Shown: in pieces, positions 26,986-36,237 of the stretch
How the letters are laid out: the number at the start of each line of letters is the position of its first letter
How positions within the stretch are numbered: the stretch's first letter is position 1
NCBI GenBank assembly: GCA_000967895.1
Contig: FO203512.1
Coordinates: 1,325,350-1,389,349, forward strand
Direction: 5' to 3'
DNA from: Oleispira antarctica RB-8
Lineage (GTDB): Bacteria; Pseudomonadota; Gammaproteobacteria; Pseudomonadales; Oceanobacteraceae
Length of the DNA stretch: 64,000 nt
Program-made: the position numbers and the translations under genes
The notes under the pieces: generated by a model
The model's input: the letters and a program-made list of their open reading frames with translations, nothing else
What the model was told of the DNA's origin: nothing
Database searches by the model: none

Positions 26986-28116
26986 TTACAGATCAAAATC
27001 GCCAAAACCATCAGTATCAACCGCACTGTCTAGTGCGCCTACTAAGTAAGAGCTGATTTCAGCTTCTTGTGGTGCGACTTGAACATTATCACTGTTTAAC
27101 CAAGAGTTGATCCAAGGTAGTGGGTTGCTCTTGGCGTTAAAAATAGGGGGAAAGCCAATGGCTACGATACGCTGGTCGGTAATGTATTCTACATACTGAG
27201 CTAAGATAGTCTGGTTAAGACCAATCATTGAACCGTCTTTAAACAAGTAACCTGCCCATTCTTTTTCTTGCTCGGCGGCTTCTAAGAAAATAGCAACGAC
27301 TTCTTCTTTACAGCTGGCGGCGATTTCACCCATTTCTGGATCATCTTTACCGGCGGCCATTATTTGTAGAATGTGCTGAGTACCGGTTAGGTGCAGCGCT
27401 TCATCACGGGCAATCAATTTAATAATCTTGGCGTTGCCTTCCATTTTTGCACGTTCGGCAAAGGCGAAAGAGCAAGCAAAGCTCACGTAAAAGCGAATCG
27501 CTTCTAAAACGTTTACTGAAACCATCGTCAGGTACAGGGTGCGTTTTAAGTCGCGTAAGTTAATATCAATGATATTACCATTAATGGTATGCGTTCCTTC
27601 CCCTAGCTGAGAGTAGTAGCTGCACTTTTGGATCAATTCGTCATAGTACTTAGTCACACTCACGGCGCGACGAGTAATAAAATCATTGCGCGTAATATCG
27701 TCGAAGACTTCACTAGGGTTTGGCACAACGTTACGCATAATGTGCGTATAGCTACGACTATGAATGGTTTCGCTGAAAGACCAAGTCTCGATCCATGTTT
27801 CTAATTCTGGTAGTGATACGATCGGTAAAAACGCAACGTTAGGAGAGCGGCCCTGTACTGAATCCAATAGTGTTTGGTATTTCAGGTTGCTCAAAAAAAT
27901 ATGTTGCTCATGATCCGGAAGGTCGTTGAAGTCTTTACGGTCATTAGCAAGATCAACTTCTTCTGGACGCCAGAAAAAAGATAATTGCTTTTCAATTAGA
28001 TTTTCAAAAATTTTATGTTTTTGAATGTCATAGCGGGCAACGTTCACGGTTTCGCCAAAGAACATAGGTTGTTTTAACGTATCAAAAGTTTTTTGATTGA
28101 ACGTGGTATAAGACAT
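26986..28116 (-). CDS. nrdB: Ribonucleotide reductase class Ia beta subunit NrdB
   Basis: Provides the diiron-tyrosyl radical used by NrdA to make deoxyribonucleotides. The iron ligands and radical tyrosine are visible in [13 protein letters not shown] (Glu, His, Tyr) and in [12 protein letters not shown]. The whole protein reads close to E. coli NrdB (376 residues). It lies downstream of nrdA with a strong hairpin in the 153-bp gap, and a YfaE-like ferredoxin gene follows. Confidence 0.97.
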   Translation of the reverse strand: MSYTTFNQKTFDTLKQPMFFGETVNVARYDIQKHKIFENLIEKQLSFFWRPEEVDLANDRKDFNDLPDHEQHIFLSNLKYQTLLDSVQGRSPNVAFLPIVSLPELETWIETWSFSETIHSRSYTHIMRNVVPNPSEVFDDITRNDFITRRAVSVTKYYDELIQKCSYYSQLGEGTHTINGNIIDINLRDLKRTLYLTMVSVNVLEAIRFYVSFACSFAFAERAKMEGNAKIIKLIARDEALHLTGTQHILQIMAAGKDDPEMGEIAASCKEEVVAIFLEAAEQEKEWAGYLFKDGSMIGLNQTILAQYVEYITDQRIVAIGFPPIFNAKSNPLPWINSWLNSDNVQVAPQEAEISSYLVGALDSAVDTDGFGDFDL

Positions 28117-28168
28117 AAATGGCTACAACTATAAAAAATAAAGGTTATTTAAAATAATAATGATTATA

Positions 28169-28208
28169 AAAATACGCTGAGTGATTTGCATCATGCTCAG
28201 CGTATTTT
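28169..28208 (-). terminator. Hairpin between nrdA and nrdB (attenuator-like)
   Basis: Perfect 13-bp arms AAAATACGCTGAG / CTCAGCGTATTTT (28169-28181 and 28196-28208) with a 14-base loop. Read on the minus strand, the stem ends in a run of T (TATTTTTATAA), so it looks like a rho-independent terminator inside the nrdAB operon. Confidence 0.65.
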
Positions 28209-28269
28209 ATGCGATAACTCGTTAAGGGGCTGGCTTTAAACTAAAGTGTAAAAAACCGGATCTAAAACG

Positions 28270-30546
28270 CTAGATCTTACACGCGCCGCCTTCACAGTCA
28301 TCGTCTTCAACTTCTGGTGCCTGTGGATCAGACATGCCATCACGGGTATTGTGATAGTACAACGTCTTAAGGCCATTTTTATAAGCACTTAGCAAATCTT
28401 GCAAGAGCACCTGCATGGGTACCTTATTGCCTTCAAAGCGTGATGGGTCGTAGTTAGTATTGGCCGAAATTGCTTGGTCGACGAACTTCTGCATGATGCC
28501 AACTAGTTGTAAATAACCTGTGTTATTTGGAATCTGCCATAACAATTCATAGTTTCTACGTAACTTATCAAACTCGGGAACCACTTGCTTTAAGATGCCG
28601 TCTTTCGACTGCTTAACGCTGATATAGCCACGAGGTGGTTCAATACCATTGGTTGCGTTACTGATCTGAGAAGAAGTCTCAGAAGGCATTAATGCGGTTA
28701 GAGTCGAGTTACGCAGACCTGTTTTTTTAATGTCAGCGCGCAAAGCTTCCCAGTCATAAACCAAAGGCTCTTCACAGAACTTATCAACGTCTTTTTTGTA
28801 GGTATCAATGGGTAAGATACCTTGCGCATAAGTCGTTTCACCAAAGGCTTCACACGCGCCTTGCTCTTGTGCAAGCTTGTTAGACGCACGCAATAAATAA
28901 TACTGAATGGCTTCAAAAGCACGGTGCGTTAAACCGTTGGCACTGCCATCGGAATACTTAACACCATTCTTAGCCAAGTAGTATGCGTAGTTAATAACGC
29001 CTACACCTAACGTACGACGGTTTAAGCTGGCTTTTTGTGCCGCAATCATTGGGTAATCTTGATACGACAATAAGCTATCAAGAGCACGCACAACCAAGTC
29101 AGAAAGTTCTTCTAATTCATCAAGATTATTCAGAGTACCTAAGTTAAACGCCGCAAGAGTACACAGTGCAATCTCACCTTCTTCGTCATTCACATCTTGT
29201 AATGGCTTAGTCGGAAGGGCGATTTCTAGGCACAAGTTCGATTGACGAATAGGTGCAACTTCTGGGTTGAACGGGCTGTGAGTATTACAGTGATCAACGT
29301 TCTGGATGTAGATACGACCTGTACCGGCACGCTCTTGCATTAACGTAGAGAACAATTCGACAGCTTTTACTGTGTTTTTACGAATCGATGGATCTTGCTC
29401 GTATTGCACGTATAGACGTTCAAACTTCACTTGATCGGCAAAAAAGGCATCGTATAAACCAGGCACATCAGATGGAGAGAATAAGGTGATGTCTTGGTTT
29501 TTAATTAAGCGCTCATACATTAATTTGTTGAGCTGTACGCCATAATCTAGGTGACGAACACGGTTTTCTTCAACACCGCGGTTATTTTTCAATACCAGTA
29601 GTGATTCAACTTCTAAGTGCCATAGCGGATAGAATAATGTGGCTGCTCCACCACGAACACCGCCCTGAGAGCAGGATTTAACGGCAGTCTGGAAGTGTTT
29701 ATAAAATGGGATGCAACCTGTGTGGAAAGCTTCACCACCACGGATAGGGCTACCTAATGCACGAATGCGGCCGCCGTTGATGCCGATACCCGCACGTTGG
29801 GATACGTATTTAACAATCGCGCTAGACGCTGCGTTGATAGAATCTAAGCTATCGCCCGCTTCAATCAATACGCATGAGCTGAATTGGCGCGTTGGTGTAC
29901 GTACGCCAGCCATTATAGGGGTAGGCAACGAGATTTTGAAGCTAGAGACCGCATCATAGAAACGCTTAATGAAGTCTAAGCGACGCTCTTTATCGTATTG
30001 TGCGAACAGGCAAGCCGCGATTAATACGTATAAAAATTGAGCGCTTTCGTAAATGTCGCCACTAACACGGTTTTGAACGAGGTATTTACCTTCCAGTTGC
30101 TTAACTGCAGCGTAGCTGAAATTCATATCACGGCCATGCTCAAGGAATGCATCCATCGCGGCGAATTCTTCAGCAGTATAATCTTTTAATAAATCGCTGT
30201 CGTAGCGGTTATCAGCCACCATTTTCTGTACGTGATCAAAAAGCTTGGGTGGCTCAAATTGGCCATAAGCTTTTTTACGCAGATGAAAAATATTTAAGCG
30301 TGCGGCTAAATATTGATAATCAGGGGTTTCTTCAGAGATTAAGTCGGCAGCGGCTTTGATCAAAGTTTCGTGTATTTCTGATGTGGTAATACCATCAAAA
30401 AATTGTAAATGAGCTTTTAGCTCAACCTCAGAAACGGAGACATTGTCTAAGCCTTCGGCTGCCCAATCGACAACTTTATGGATCTTCTCTAAGTCGATGG
30501 TTTCTTGGCGACCGTCTCGTTTGGTTACAAATAGCGCGCTGTTCAT
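28270..30546 (-). CDS. nrdA: Ribonucleotide reductase class Ia alpha subunit NrdA
   Basis: The catalytic subunit of 758 residues, with an N-terminal ATP-cone (VTKRDGRQETIDLEKIH), active-site cysteines in QFSSCVLIE and SNLCLEI, the loop SNATNGIEPPRGY and the C-terminal redox pair CEGGACKI. The sequence reads as the enteric (E. coli) type rather than the longer Pseudomonas NrdA. Two DnaA-box-like sites lie about 200 bp upstream. Confidence 0.97.
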   Translation of the reverse strand: MNSALFVTKRDGRQETIDLEKIHKVVDWAAEGLDNVSVSEVELKAHLQFFDGITTSEIHETLIKAAADLISEETPDYQYLAARLNIFHLRKKAYGQFEPPKLFDHVQKMVADNRYDSDLLKDYTAEEFAAMDAFLEHGRDMNFSYAAVKQLEGKYLVQNRVSGDIYESAQFLYVLIAACLFAQYDKERRLDFIKRFYDAVSSFKISLPTPIMAGVRTPTRQFSSCVLIEAGDSLDSINAASSAIVKYVSQRAGIGINGGRIRALGSPIRGGEAFHTGCIPFYKHFQTAVKSCSQGGVRGGAATLFYPLWHLEVESLLVLKNNRGVEENRVRHLDYGVQLNKLMYERLIKNQDITLFSPSDVPGLYDAFFADQVKFERLYVQYEQDPSIRKNTVKAVELFSTLMQERAGTGRIYIQNVDHCNTHSPFNPEVAPIRQSNLCLEIALPTKPLQDVNDEEGEIALCTLAAFNLGTLNNLDELEELSDLVVRALDSLLSYQDYPMIAAQKASLNRRTLGVGVINYAYYLAKNGVKYSDGSANGLTHRAFEAIQYYLLRASNKLAQEQGACEAFGETTYAQGILPIDTYKKDVDKFCEEPLVYDWEALRADIKKTGLRNSTLTALMPSETSSQISNATNGIEPPRGYISVKQSKDGILKQVVPEFDKLRRNYELLWQIPNNTGYLQLVGIMQKFVDQAISANTNYDPSRFEGNKVPMQVLLQDLLSAYKNGLKTLYYHNTRDGMSDPQAPEVEDDDCEGGACKI

Positions 30547-30740
30547 ATGTTTGGGTGCCTGTAGATCCTATAATCTTAATATTGCTCACTAAAATGAGCA
30601 CGAAAACTGTTTAGAGTAATACTCTGCTTGATCTTATTTAAAATGACGTGTAAGTCATTGAACAATAGGTGTGGTTTCTAAACCTAGGCACAGGATATTG
30701 CGGTTGAGAGTACATTTCAACCCCTTATGTAGTGTTTGCC

Positions 30741-30760
30741 TGTGGATAAGCTGTGGAAAT
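30741..30760 (-). promoter_or_regulatory. Tandem DnaA boxes upstream of nrdA
   Basis: TGTGGATAA at 30741-30749 is the exact complement of the consensus DnaA box TTATCCACA. TGTGGAAAT at 30752-30760 is a near match two bases further on. E. coli nrdAB is known to be controlled by DnaA at paired upstream boxes. The rest of the 407-bp gap 30547-30953 shows no gene and must also hold the rstA promoter. Confidence 0.65.
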
Positions 30761-30953
30761 TGAGTGGACACATATCTTATCAAAAATACGGTAAAATACG
30801 CTCAGAAAAGGTTGCATTTTTCACATTTGTAACAGAAAAAATCGGAACTCAGTGCAAAGCACTGATTTAGCGTCTAAAGTTATATACAAGTCTTTCAATA
30901 TAACGGCAATTCAACAAATAGCGGCAGCTCAAAGAATTGAATAGGGAAACAGT

Positions 30954-31694
30954 GTGGAATTAAAACATGGTAGCAGTCAGGACGAAAACTGGCGCATCTT
31001 AATTGTTGAAGATGATGAACGATTAGCAAATCTGACCAAGGACTATTTGGAAAGTAATGGGCTTAAGGTATCTATTGAAGGTGATGGCAGTCGCGCTATT
31101 GAGCGTATCAAAACTGAACAGCCTGACTTAGTTGTACTTGACTTAATGTTGCCAGGCGAAGACGGTTTAGCGGTGTGTCGTATTGTTAGACCGCATTATT
31201 CTGGTCCTATTTTGATGCTAACAGCACGTACCGAAGATCTTGATCAGGTACTGGGTTTAGAAATGGGTGCGGATGACTACGTTGCTAAGCCTGTTCGCCC
31301 GCGTGTATTACTGGCTCGAATTCGTGCGTTATTGCGTCGAGTGAAGGAACAAGCGGAAAGTAAGGATAGTCAGGATGAAGCTTCTGCTAAACGTCTGACG
31401 TTTGGTAATTTAGTCGTCGATAGCTCAATGCGTGAAGCTTGGTTGGATGGTAATAGCATTGATTTAACCAGTGCCGAATTTGATTTGTTGTGGCTTCTTT
31501 CTAGCAGTGCAGGGCATGTTTTGACTCGAGAAGAGATTTTTCATCAGCTTCGAGGTATCGAATATGATGGACAGGACCGTTCGATCGATGTGCGAGTATC
31601 GCGTATTCGCCCTAAAGTGGGTGACGATCCTATTAATCCGAAGCGCATTAAGACAGTTCGCAGTAAAGGTTACCTTTTCGTCAAAGAAATTTAA
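30954..31694 (+). CDS. rstA: OmpR-family response regulator, RstA-like
   Basis: A receiver domain with acid residues EDDE and phospho-acceptor D63 (VVLDLMLPGEDG), and a C-terminal winged helix (LTSAEFDLLWLLSS; DVRVSRIRPKVGDD). SGPILMLTA and LGLEMGADDYVAKP with PRVLLARIRALLRR read as RstA. The start is GTG at 30954 behind AGGGAA. The partner kinase gene follows. Confidence 0.87.
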   Translation: MELKHGSSQDENWRILIVEDDERLANLTKDYLESNGLKVSIEGDGSRAIERIKTEQPDLVVLDLMLPGEDGLAVCRIVRPHYSGPILMLTARTEDLDQVLGLEMGADDYVAKPVRPRVLLARIRALLRRVKEQAESKDSQDEASAKRLTFGNLVVDSSMREAWLDGNSIDLTSAEFDLLWLLSSSAGHVLTREEIFHQLRGIEYDGQDRSIDVRVSRIRPKVGDDPINPKRIKTVRSKGYLFVKEI

Positions 31695-31718
31695 CGTTGT
31701 AAAATAGATTCAATCTTC

Positions 31719-31745
31719 AAGCACCGCTCTCTCTGAGTGGTGCTT
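31719..31745 (+). terminator. Strong hairpin between rstA and rstB
   Basis: An 11-bp stem (AAGCACCGCTC with GAGTGGTGCTT, one G-U pair) and a 5-base loop. No clear T-run follows, so it may attenuate or process the rstAB transcript rather than end it. It covers a GTG at 31737, which argues against that codon as the rstB start. Confidence 0.55.
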
Positions 31746-31778
31746 TATATCAACTTGAATAATTTAGGGAGAAAACAC

Positions 31779-33344
31779 ATTTTTATTCGAGTTTATTCTG
31801 GTTTATTAGCTGCCTTGGTATTGGTCGTTCTGTTATGCATGTCAGCATTGCAGTTAGTGGACCATGTTCGCGGAGCGCAGTTTAATCAAAACGTTGTTCG
31901 TGGAAGCCTTCATCTTATTACATCGCGTTTGCGTCATGATCTTACCGAACAGGGAGATTTAGAAGCACGGTTTGATGCTCAAATAGATATTGTCAGTAAA
32001 GAAGAAGCCCAGCTGGATGAATATCAGTTGAGCCGTTTAGAGCGTCATGAAGTACTCGTATTATCAGACGATGTTGGACATGAGGCCAAACTCATTACCG
32101 TGCTTGATGATAATAATTTGATAAGAACAACTTTACGCAATGTCACGGAAGTGCAAGCTCAGGCTACCGGTCAATTATTATTGGAAGATTGGCAGCGCAG
32201 TGGACAGCCTGTTGAGCCTTTTTTAAAAAACATATCGCCACATTTTGGTTATTCATTAAGCCTTTTACCGCTTTCACATTTTGATCTCAGTAAGGGGGAT
32301 TTAGGTCGGATGCAATATGGTGACGTGCTTATGCGCATTGCAATTGATGGTGAAAGTGCCGACGCCTTGGTTAAGGTGCCTGGTAAAGAACAGGTTATTC
32401 GTATGGGGCCTATTTTTGCCTTTAAGCGTTACACGCCGATGGGCATAGCGATTATTGCGCTGACAGGTTTTATGCTATTGGGTTTAGGTGTTTACTGGGT
32501 CGTAAATTCTTTTGAAATGCGCTTGCGCAAGTTAGAGCAAGCAACCAGCCGATTGTCTCAAGGGCACTTAAATGCTCGAGTCGGTATTAATGGTTCTGAT
32601 CCTGTTAGTCGTTTAGGGCAAGCGTTTAATAAAATGGCCGATCACATTCAGCGCCTTATTAGTGTTCAGCGAGAAATGGTGCGTGCCGTGTCTCATGAAC
32701 TTCGAACCCCGGTGGCTCGCATTCGTTTTGGCTTGCAAATTATTGAAGATACAGCGGGCGATGATCCCTTTGTAATGAAGCAGCTCACGGGTATGGATTC
32801 CGATATTCAAGAATTAGATGAGTTGATCGATGAAATATTAACCTACGCTCGGCTTGAAGAGGGTGGGCCTTTATTAGACTTTGAATTAACCAATATTCAA
32901 GAACTGATTTTACAGCTTGTCGATGAGGCCCGGCCTCCTGAAAGCGTGAATGTGCATTATGGCGGTGCGGTAGGCTCTCAGCATGAGGCGGAAGTTGAAT
33001 ATCGATATATGCATCGCGCTATTCAAAACCTTATTGGTAATGCCTGTCGTTATGCTAAGTCGCAGGTGGTTGTGACGTTCTCTATTGGAGCGGATACCTG
33101 CCGCGTTGATGTCGCAGATGATGGACCTGGTATTCCAGAGGAGGAGTGGAATCGAGTGTTTACACCGTTTGCCCGCTTGGATGATAGTCGCACACGTAGT
33201 TCAGGAGGCTATGGCTTAGGGTTATCGATTGTGCGCCGTATTACTTATTGGCATGGCGGTCGTGCGATGGTGAGTCGTGATGAGGTTTTAGGCGGAGCAA
33301 AATTTAGTCTTGTGTGGCCAAAGCGTCATCAAGAGCTGAGTTAG
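31779..33344 (+). CDS. rstB: Sensor histidine kinase, RstB-like
   Basis: Two membrane segments (about residues 4-27 and 226-250) frame a periplasmic domain. Then come HAMP, the phospho-His box (MVRAVSHELRTPVARIRFGL) and a HATPase domain (N-box NLIGNACRYA, DDGPGIPEE, GYGLGLSIV). The start is unclear. The frame is open from GTG 31737, but that codon is in a hairpin. AGGGAG at 31766-31771 is ideally placed for a rare ATT start at 31779 (giving M-FIRVYSG, like RstB). TTG 31755 is another candidate. Confidence 0.85.
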   Translation: MFIRVYSGLLAALVLVVLLCMSALQLVDHVRGAQFNQNVVRGSLHLITSRLRHDLTEQGDLEARFDAQIDIVSKEEAQLDEYQLSRLERHEVLVLSDDVGHEAKLITVLDDNNLIRTTLRNVTEVQAQATGQLLLEDWQRSGQPVEPFLKNISPHFGYSLSLLPLSHFDLSKGDLGRMQYGDVLMRIAIDGESADALVKVPGKEQVIRMGPIFAFKRYTPMGIAIIALTGFMLLGLGVYWVVNSFEMRLRKLEQATSRLSQGHLNARVGINGSDPVSRLGQAFNKMADHIQRLISVQREMVRAVSHELRTPVARIRFGLQIIEDTAGDDPFVMKQLTGMDSDIQELDELIDEILTYARLEEGGPLLDFELTNIQELILQLVDEARPPESVNVHYGGAVGSQHEAEVEYRYMHRAIQNLIGNACRYAKSQVVVTFSIGADTCRVDVADDGPGIPEEEWNRVFTPFARLDDSRTRSSGGYGLGLSIVRRITYWHGGRAMVSRDEVLGGAKFSLVWPKRHQELS

Positions 33345-33446
33345 TATTAACAATTTGTAACGTTAATACACCTTTAAATTACAGACAGATTGCAATAACA
33401 CAGGCATATTTAACGCACGTATCCTATGGGCACGTGGTGAGAATGT

Positions 33447-33466
33447 AGCGAAGTTATTCGCTTTTT
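33447..33466 (+). terminator. First of two tandem terminators after rstB
   Basis: AGCGAA-GTTA-TTCGCT stem-loop followed by TTTT. It lies directly before a second, stronger terminator. Confidence 0.55.
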
Positions 33467-33495
33467 AGGGACTCTTTATGGAGTCCCTTTTTTTT
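33467..33495 (+). terminator. Rho-independent terminator after rstB
   Basis: An 8-bp stem AGGGACTC / GAGTCCCT with loop TTTATG, followed by a run of eight or more T. Textbook form for the plus strand. The 100 bp between rstB and this site are not coding and could be a 3' UTR or a small RNA. Confidence 0.9.
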
Positions 33496-33537
33496 GCTTA
33501 AAATTACTGCTTGTCGTCTGTTTTTATCTAAAGCGCG

Positions 33538-34455
33538 TTATTTCAGTGGCTCTATGCCAGTCAGGTTGTTATTACATGAATGTAATGATTGCTGAAGAAA
33601 ATCTTTCATGTAACTGCTGTCTTTTTGTTCTTCTCTGATTGCGGCATATAGCGTGGGCCAGATCCCTTTTTCCCCCAGAGGCCTTGAGCTGATTAGGCCC
33701 GCGTTTAAATAGGGTTGTAATGCCCAGTTCGGTAAACAAGCCACTCCGCGACCACTTGCAACTAATTGGACGATCATCAGCGTTAGGTCCGCATGGCGAG
33801 TTGCGTTTGGTTCGATGCCATTGGGGTCAAGAAACTGAGTGAATATATCCAAGCGCTTGCGTTCAACAGGGTAGTGGATAAGCGTCTTTTGAGCTAAATC
33901 TTTGGCTTCAACAAACTTTTTATCAGTTAAATTATCTTGGTTCGCAATCGCGAGTAATGCTTGATATCGAAATAACGGCTGATAATAAATGCCAGACATC
34001 GGTGTCGGATCTGCGGTAACGACTAGGTCTAAATCACCTCGTGCTAATGCAGGGAGGGGCTCAAAATGGAAGCTGGCCATTAAATCAATTTCTACTTCTG
34101 GCCACTGGTCGCGAAAACTATTGATGGCAGGCATTAACCAATCGAAGCAGCTATGACATTCAATGGCCATGTGTAAACGGCCTGCTTGACCACCCGCTAG
34201 TTTTTTTATGTCGCGACTGGTTTGCTCAAGCTGTGGAATAACCTTTTCGGCCAGTTCGAGAATATGTTCCCCTGCGCGGGTAAAACGTATGGGTTTCGTT
34301 TTGCGGATAAATAAGCTGAGGCCGAGGCGTTCTTCTACGTCTTTTAATTGGTGAGACAATGCTGATTGTGTAAGGTGCAGCTGTTTGGCTGCTTCGACAA
34401 GAGAGCCTCCATCACGCAGTGCACGCACGGTTTTAAGATGCTTTATTTCTAGCAT
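33538..34455 (-). CDS. metR: LysR-type regulator MetR
   Basis: The N-terminal winged HTH (MLEIKHLKTVRALRDGGSLVE..., then LTQSALSHQLKDVEERLG) and the IECHSCFDWLMPAI stretch read as MetR, the homocysteine-responsive activator of methionine-synthesis genes such as metE and metH. No met gene is adjacent in this window, so its target must be elsewhere. 305 residues is normal. Confidence 0.85.
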   Translation of the reverse strand: MLEIKHLKTVRALRDGGSLVEAAKQLHLTQSALSHQLKDVEERLGLSLFIRKTKPIRFTRAGEHILELAEKVIPQLEQTSRDIKKLAGGQAGRLHMAIECHSCFDWLMPAINSFRDQWPEVEIDLMASFHFEPLPALARGDLDLVVTADPTPMSGIYYQPLFRYQALLAIANQDNLTDKKFVEAKDLAQKTLIHYPVERKRLDIFTQFLDPNGIEPNATRHADLTLMIVQLVASGRGVACLPNWALQPYLNAGLISSRPLGEKGIWPTLYAAIREEQKDSSYMKDFLQQSLHSCNNNLTGIEPLK

Positions 34456-34546
34456 GATAGAATTCTTTGTTGAGAAAAATTAATGCGATATTAACGTTTG
34501 CATGCATTTTTCTCAACTAAAAGGTTCGTTATTATCTATAACGCTC

Positions 34547-36091
34547 TTAACTGAAGCGTTCAATAATACGTTCTTGCTCGGCCATTAATAGTGCCAGCTC
34601 ATCACTTGCTTGGGCGCTGCGAACGGAAACCTGTTCAACCTCTGCTGATAGTGAGGCAAGGCGATTCAGTCCTTGTTCTATTTGTATTACCGTGTCGGTT
34701 TGTTGGCGTATCGATAGACTATTGTTTTGTGAGCTCAGATGGATAGCGTCAATATTAGCTTGAATTGCCGATAGCGATGTATCCGCTTTATTCGCTTGCC
34801 GTAGACAACTATCAGCGTGTTCTGTGCCATGCTCCATCGTAGATACGGCAAGATCAGCTCCATGTGCTAGTTTACCAACAATGGTATGAATTTCAGCAGT
34901 AGACTCTTGGGTTCTTACTGCAAGATTGCGTACTTCGTCGGCGACCACTGCAAAACCACGCCCTTGTTCTCCAGCTCGGGCTGCTTCAATAGCGGCATTG
35001 AGGGCTAATAAATTAGTTTGCTCTGCAATCGCTTTAATCGCGTCTAAAAAACGTTTTATCGATTCAGTTTCTTCTGCAAGGGTTGTGACGGCGGTTGATG
35101 TGTTGCTGAGCTCTTTGGCAAGCTCACTGATCCTGCTGGCAGTATCGGTAACTAAATCGTGACCTTGTTTAACACTTTGCTGGGCTTCTGTTGCTGCGTT
35201 GCTTGTTTGTTCTGTGTTCTCGAGCAAGATGTCTGCTGATCGAGTAATTTGATGACTAGCTTGGGCAAGTTGGTCTGTTTCTTCATTTTGGCGGCGTACT
35301 TGCTCTAAATTATCATCACTCATTTTTCTAGAGGACTGAGCGAGTCGATTTAACGTGCTCATATTATCACTGACACGGACTAGTACCGTTTGTAAGCGTC
35401 GCTTAAGAACGTGCTGTGAAAATTTTAACTTGCCCAAAGGCGTATTTTCTCCTGAAAATATATAGGCGGCTAGAGCATCGTCCATGACGGTTAAGGCGAC
35501 TTTTTCAAGCGCTTTATGAGTTTTATTATGAGCGATGAGAGTCCAAGCCATAAGTGGTAATAGAGTGAGCAGCGTAATGGTCTGATTGTCGGTAAAAGCC
35601 AACAAGCAAGCGAGGGCAATTAGCCAAGGGATAAGTGGAATAAATAATGCAAACATTTGTTGCGAAGTACTGAGAGGATTCAGGCCTTTATTGATTTTCT
35701 GGTAGACTTTTTCAGCACGTTCTACTTGGTCTCTACGGGGTTTGGTTCGCACGGATTCATAGCCAACCGTTTGCCCTTTATCTAAAACCGGTGTTACGTA
35801 AGCATCGACCCAATAATAATCTCCATTTTTACAGCGATTCTTAACCAGTCCTTGCCACGCTTGACCACTTTTTAAATGCTTCCACATACCTAAAAAAGCG
35901 GCTTCTGGCATATCTGGGTGGCGAACAATATTATGGGCGCTACCCAATAATTCCTCTTTACTGAATCCGCTAATATCGATAAACGCTTGATTGCAGTGTG
36001 TAATTTGACCTTTTACGTTAGTCGACGAAACTAAGTGGCCCGCATCATTCAGTACTACTTCATTCTGAGTAATGGGTTGATTGTTTTTCAT
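34547..36091 (-). CDS. aer: Aer-like PAS-domain chemoreceptor (aerotaxis)
   Basis: An N-terminal PAS domain (about residues 18-115, [23 protein letters not shown] and a WVDAYVTPV strand) of the FAD-binding Aer type. Two close membrane helices follow (about 148-190), then a HAMP-like region and an MCP signalling domain with the hairpin tip [20 protein letters not shown] and [13 protein letters not shown]. It signals to CheA/CheW about redox or oxygen state. It is divergent from glpK. No C-terminal CheR/CheB docking pentapeptide is seen. Confidence 0.88.
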   Translation of the reverse strand: MKNNQPITQNEVVLNDAGHLVSSTNVKGQITHCNQAFIDISGFSKEELLGSAHNIVRHPDMPEAAFLGMWKHLKSGQAWQGLVKNRCKNGDYYWVDAYVTPVLDKGQTVGYESVRTKPRRDQVERAEKVYQKINKGLNPLSTSQQMFALFIPLIPWLIALACLLAFTDNQTITLLTLLPLMAWTLIAHNKTHKALEKVALTVMDDALAAYIFSGENTPLGKLKFSQHVLKRRLQTVLVRVSDNMSTLNRLAQSSRKMSDDNLEQVRRQNEETDQLAQASHQITRSADILLENTEQTSNAATEAQQSVKQGHDLVTDTASRISELAKELSNTSTAVTTLAEETESIKRFLDAIKAIAEQTNLLALNAAIEAARAGEQGRGFAVVADEVRNLAVRTQESTAEIHTIVGKLAHGADLAVSTMEHGTEHADSCLRQANKADTSLSAIQANIDAIHLSSQNNSLSIRQQTDTVIQIEQGLNRLASLSAEVEQVSVRSAQASDELALLMAEQERIIERFS

Positions 36092-36237
36092 TTCTGATCC
36101 TGATTGCTGTATGACAAATAATAATGATATTTATTAACTATAGACGTTATATGGAGAAAGGCTTGGCTAGGGTCGAATTGCGACGTAAAATCCCTGACAT
36201 AATTAAATAAAAATACCGTTAATTCAGGAACCCCCCT

